A stretch of DNA of 64,000 bases from the NCBI RefSeq assembly GCF_035918155.1, contig NZ_CP109328.1, positions 310,001-374,000 of the forward strand, given 5' to 3'. Made by a program: the position numbers and the translations under genes. A model generated the notes under the pieces. The model searched no databases. It saw nothing but the letters and a program-made list of their open reading frames with translations, and was not told the origin of the DNA. The stretch is from Streptomyces sp. NBC_01591 (lineage in GTDB: Bacteria; Actinomycetota; Actinomycetes; Streptomycetales; Streptomycetaceae). This document shows, one piece after another, positions 61,263 to 64,000 of the stretch (position 1 is the stretch's first letter; the number at the start of each line of letters is the position of its first letter).

Positions 61263-61591
61263 GGTGGTGTCGCTCCTTTTATTTCCGGGAAACCTGTCCG
61301 TACTTCTTTCCGGTACGGGTTCTCCGCGATGAGGTGCGGAACTCCATTGATTCTGCGGTGCTGTTGAGCCGGGTCACCAGTGGATTTAACGATCACCTAC
61401 CTGCATTGCAGGAAGCTGAGGGCGCGGCGGGAAGCGGGTCGTGTCTAGGGTCGGTGTGCCGGAATCCGCACGGGTTTTCCGTCCTCGCTCCGCACGGCAT
61501 GTTCAAGGCGGCCGAACACGAGAGCCCGCCTGTCCAGCGCCGCCGGTGCCGCTGGCGCGGAGACCTTCTCATTCCCAGGAGGGAACTCTCC
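61263..61591. promoter_or_regulatory. Divergent promoter region between NagA-like and mutase genes
   Basis: 329 bp with no gene. CTGCATTGCAG (61401-61411) is a palindrome running into GAAGCTGAGG, nearly the same as the site at 53704-53718. Probably a shared regulator target. No other structure is evident. Confidence 0.5.
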
Positions 61592-62074
61592 ATGACTTCG
61601 TCCGAGGCCGGACCGGAGCATGAAATCTCAAGATCGGGCGGCAGCTGCCGCGTTCTCCTCTCCAGCGTCTCCTCCGACTCCCACACCTGGAATCTGGTCT
61701 ATCTCCAGCTCCTGCTGGAGGAGTTGGGGCACGAGGTGCACAACATCGGGGCCTGCGTGCCGGACGAGCTGCTGATCGCCGAGTGCCGGCGGCTCACTCC
61801 CGACCTCGTCGTCGTCAGCACCGTCAACGGCCACGGGGCCGCGGACGGCGGGCGGCTGATCCGCCGACTGCGCGCGCAGGAAGACATGCTGCGGCTGCCG
61901 GTGGTCATTGGGGGGACGTTCGGCACCAGAGCGGCGGCAGCGGGCACGTACGCGCCGGAGCTCCTCGCCGCCGGGTTCACCGCCGTCTTCGAGAACGGCT
62001 CGGGGATACGGGACTTCTGTCACTACGTCGGCACCGTGGTGATGGACGCCTCGCTCGCGGCGGGCAGCCGGTGA
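61592..62074 (+). CDS. Glutamate-mutase-like B12-binding subunit
   Basis: A 160-residue cobalamin-binding domain (sigma/S subunit) that carries adenosylcobalamin for the carbon-skeleton rearrangement. The cobalt-ligating His31 is in SSDSHTWN, where the family DxHxxG motif ends in Asn34 instead of Gly; VVVSTVNGHGAADGG and VVIGGTFGTRAA are the tail-binding loops. ATG 61592 follows GGAGG. GTGA overlap with the epsilon subunit gene shows the two work as one enzyme, glutamate to 3-methylaspartate. Confidence 0.9.
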   Translation: MTSSEAGPEHEISRSGGSCRVLLSSVSSDSHTWNLVYLQLLLEELGHEVHNIGACVPDELLIAECRRLTPDLVVVSTVNGHGAADGGRLIRRLRAQEDMLRLPVVIGGTFGTRAAAAGTYAPELLAAGFTAVFENGSGIRDFCHYVGTVVMDASLAAGSR

Positions 62075-63408
62075 GCGGCCTGGAGACCGCCACCGGCCCC
62101 GCCACCCTTCCGCTCTCCTTCGGCGGTGCCGTGTCCGCGGCGAGCCGGGCGGGCGAACTGGTCGTCCAGCCGAGGATGGGGTTCGGTGCACCGTCCGCCA
62201 TGCGGTCCGGCCTCGAAGCCGTCCGTCATGCCCGGGCCCGCACCGTCGGAACCCTCACCGTGGACAGCTACACCCGGGTCGGCGACCTGGCCGCCGCGCG
62301 CCGCGCGGTGCGCCGTGGCCAGGAGCTCAACGGCTACCCGATCGTCGCCCACGGGCCGCGGACCACCAGGGAGCTCCGCCAGGGCCTCGGTTCCTTCGCC
62401 GTCCAGGTGCGGCACGGCTCGGCGCGTCCGCTCGGGATCGTTTCCGCCCTGCTGGACGCCGGGCTCGACGCCACCGAGGGCGGACCCGTCTCGTACTGCC
62501 TGCCGTATGGCCGTACGCCCCTGCGCGAGTCCGTCGAGGCCTGGGCGCGCTCCTGCGAACTGCTGGCCGAGCGCTCGGCGACGGCTCACCTGGAGACCTT
62601 CGGCGGCTGCATGCTGGGACAGTTGTGCCCGCCCTCCCTGCTGGTGGCCCTGTCGGTGCTGGAGGGGCTGTTCTTCCGGCAGCACGGGCTGCGGGACATC
62701 TCGCTCAGCTACGCGCAGCAGACGGACTTCGCGCAGGACGCCGCGGCCGTCGCCGCCCTGCGCCGGCTCTCGGACGAGTACCTCGGCGACATCCGTCGGC
62801 ACATCGTGCTCTACACCTACATGGGGGTCTTCCCGCGCACGGAGCCCGGGGCGCTGGCCCTGCTGCGCGACAGCGCGCGGCTGGCGGTGCGGACCGGGGC
62901 CGAGCGGCTGCTCGTCAAGACGACCGCCGAGGCGTACCGGATACCGACGGTGCGGGACAACGTGCGCGCCCTGGAGGAGGCCGCCCGCGCCGCCAGGCAG
63001 GCCCGGGCCGAGGGGCTGCACCTGCTGGGCCCGGCGCCCGATGACGGGGTACTCGACGAAGCCCGGACGCTCGTCGAGGCGGTGCTCGAACTCGACCCCG
63101 ACGTAGGGCGGGCGCTGACCGAGGCGTTCGCGCGCGGCTATCTCGACGTCCCGTACTGCCTGCACGCGGACAACGCCCAGCGCGCCCGCGGCTGTCTCGA
63201 CGCGGACGGCAGGCTGCGCTGGCTCTCCGCCGGTGCCATGCCGGTCCGCCCGTCCGCCGGGGCGGGGCACGGGCGGCTGCACGCCGACGACCTGCTGGGG
63301 ATGCTCTCGCACGTGCAGACCGTGTACGACAGCGAGGCCCTGGACTGGACGCACGTCGGCACGACCGCCCCGGAACTCATCTCATGTGACTCAAGGAGTG
63401 CGCTGTGA
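62071..63408 (+). CDS. Glutamate-mutase-like catalytic (epsilon) subunit
   Basis: A 445-residue TIM-barrel subunit of methylaspartate mutase. RVGDLAAARRAVRRGQELNG, YPIVAHGPRTTRELRQG and FAVQVRHGSARP (substrate-binding Arg region), FGGCMLGQLCPP, and LLVKTTAEAYRIPT are in family order. Slightly shorter than the about 480 residues of clostridial GlmE. Overlaps the B12 subunit (GTGA) and the next FAD gene (GTGA). Mutases of this type occur in natural-product clusters such as nikkomycin and friulimicin-type lipopeptides. Confidence 0.92.
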   Translation: MSGLETATGPATLPLSFGGAVSAASRAGELVVQPRMGFGAPSAMRSGLEAVRHARARTVGTLTVDSYTRVGDLAAARRAVRRGQELNGYPIVAHGPRTTRELRQGLGSFAVQVRHGSARPLGIVSALLDAGLDATEGGPVSYCLPYGRTPLRESVEAWARSCELLAERSATAHLETFGGCMLGQLCPPSLLVALSVLEGLFFRQHGLRDISLSYAQQTDFAQDAAAVAALRRLSDEYLGDIRRHIVLYTYMGVFPRTEPGALALLRDSARLAVRTGAERLLVKTTAEAYRIPTVRDNVRALEEAARAARQARAEGLHLLGPAPDDGVLDEARTLVEAVLELDPDVGRALTEAFARGYLDVPYCLHADNAQRARGCLDADGRLRWLSAGAMPVRPSAGAGHGRLHADDLLGMLSHVQTVYDSEALDWTHVGTTAPELISCDSRSAL

Positions 63409-64000
63409 ACACACCTCAGGCACCGTCGCAGGGCCCGTACACCATCGCGGTCGTCGGCACCGGGCCGCGCGGTATCTCGGTCCTGGAGCGGCTGGCCGTG
63501 CGGTTGCGCGAGGCCGCCGAGCACGACCCCCGTCCGGTCACCATCTACGCCGTGGACGCCGTGGAGGTCGGCGCCGGACGCATCTGGCGCACGGACCAGG
63601 ACCCGTGGTTCGCGATGAACACGGTGATCGGCCAGGTCACGATGTTCTCCGGTGCACCGGACGGCGGCCGTCCGCGCCCCGGCGCCGGTCCCTCGCTGGG
63701 CCAGTGGCTGCACGAGTACGCACCGGAGCGGGCCCGGCCCGGCGACGGGCACGACCCGCACGACTTCGCCTCCCGCCTGGAGTACGGCCGCTATCTGCGG
63801 TTCGTCTACCGCGCCGTCACCGACGAACTCCCGCCGCACGTACGGCTGATACCGGTACTCGGCCGGGTCACCTCGGTGCGGCCGGGACAGGACGGCCGCT
63901 ACCGGGTGGCGGTGGGCGAGCAGCGTACGTTCGAGGCCGACAAGGTCGTCCTCACCACCGGGCATCCGGACAACGACCCGGACGACTTCGACCGCGCCAT
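63405..64000 (+). CDS. FAD/NAD(P)-binding protein, partial at window edge
   Basis: The first 198 residues of a flavoprotein. TIAVVGTGPRGISVLERLAV is the Rossmann nucleotide loop, and VVLTTGHPDN near the current end is the family's second nucleotide motif (FAD-NAD(P)-binding, pfam13454-like). GTG 63405 overlaps the mutase stop, so it is part of the same operon. Relatives are often annotated as N-hydroxylating or amine-oxidising; the reaction here is not evident because the rest lies beyond the window. Confidence 0.85.
   Translation, partial: MNTPQAPSQGPYTIAVVGTGPRGISVLERLAVRLREAAEHDPRPVTIYAVDAVEVGAGRIWRTDQDPWFAMNTVIGQVTMFSGAPDGGRPRPGAGPSLGQWLHEYAPERARPGDGHDPHDFASRLEYGRYLRFVYRAVTDELPPHVRLIPVLGRVTSVRPGQDGRYRVAVGEQRTFEADKVVLTTGHPDNDPDDFDRA

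Noticed and set aside
1..64000. Telomere ends, tRNA, rRNA, complete insertion sequences
   Set aside because: I looked for clover-leaf genes, transposase motifs with flanking inverted repeats and terminal palindrome clusters and found none that I could support.

Overview
The window looks like Streptomyces or a close relative: very high GC with C/G at third codon positions, GTG starts, GTGA/ATGA gene overlaps, gamma-butyrolactone signalling genes, a SARP relic, and a rare TTA leucine codon in a pathway regulator. The left 14.7 kb is almost entirely replication and partition machinery, so the molecule is probably a large plasmid, or a chromosome region derived from one. I see no telomere, tRNA, rRNA, CRISPR array or intact transposase.

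Layout. 1-14.7 kb: two homologous primase-polymerase plus SF3-helicase modules (1-1647 minus; 11695-14722 plus). Each is preceded by about 700 bp of non-coding DNA packed with iterons, GGGACTGAA in one and GCGACTGAA in the other. Between them lie an amidase with a TetR regulator, a secreted S33 peptidase, a RepL-like gene with its own four 25-bp repeats, and parA-parB. A 39-bp palindrome precedes parA, and six copies of its core lie inside the parB reading frame.

14.9-30 kb: a gamma-butyrolactone-type regulatory island (AfsA-family synthase, two receptor-type TetR proteins, an NmrA-like reductase, ARE-like operators) with an aromatic-type FAD hydroxylase. It is followed by eroded genes (a type II ketosynthase fragment, LuxR and SARP regulators with frameshifts) around an acyl-CoA carboxylase beta/epsilon pair. 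This looks like the remains of an aromatic polyketide cluster. A GntR-controlled GH3/MFS/phosphatase operon sits inside this stretch.

29.5-41.6 kb: a CGNR-type regulator, two ABC-F ATPases, several alpha/beta hydrolases, small regulators and a DMT exporter. Three promoters here share the 21-bp element GTCACC-N9-GGTGAC.

41.98-64 kb, running off the right edge: a biosynthetic cluster with no NRPS or PKS. Aspartate kinase, aspartate-semialdehyde dehydrogenase and a class III aminotransferase should make L-2,4-diaminobutyrate. A two-subunit B12 mutase should make 3-methylaspartate. Four ATP-grasp ligases can join carboxylates to amines, two clavaminate-synthase-like oxygenases can hydroxylate, and a cysteine-synthase-like PLP enzyme, a GT2 glycosyltransferase, a NagA-like amidohydrolase, a HAD hydrolase, an FAD/NAD(P) protein and two MFS exporters complete the set. 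I do not recognise a known product, so this is the best candidate for an undescribed system. One of the two oxygenases carries Tyr where its paralogue has the first iron-binding His.
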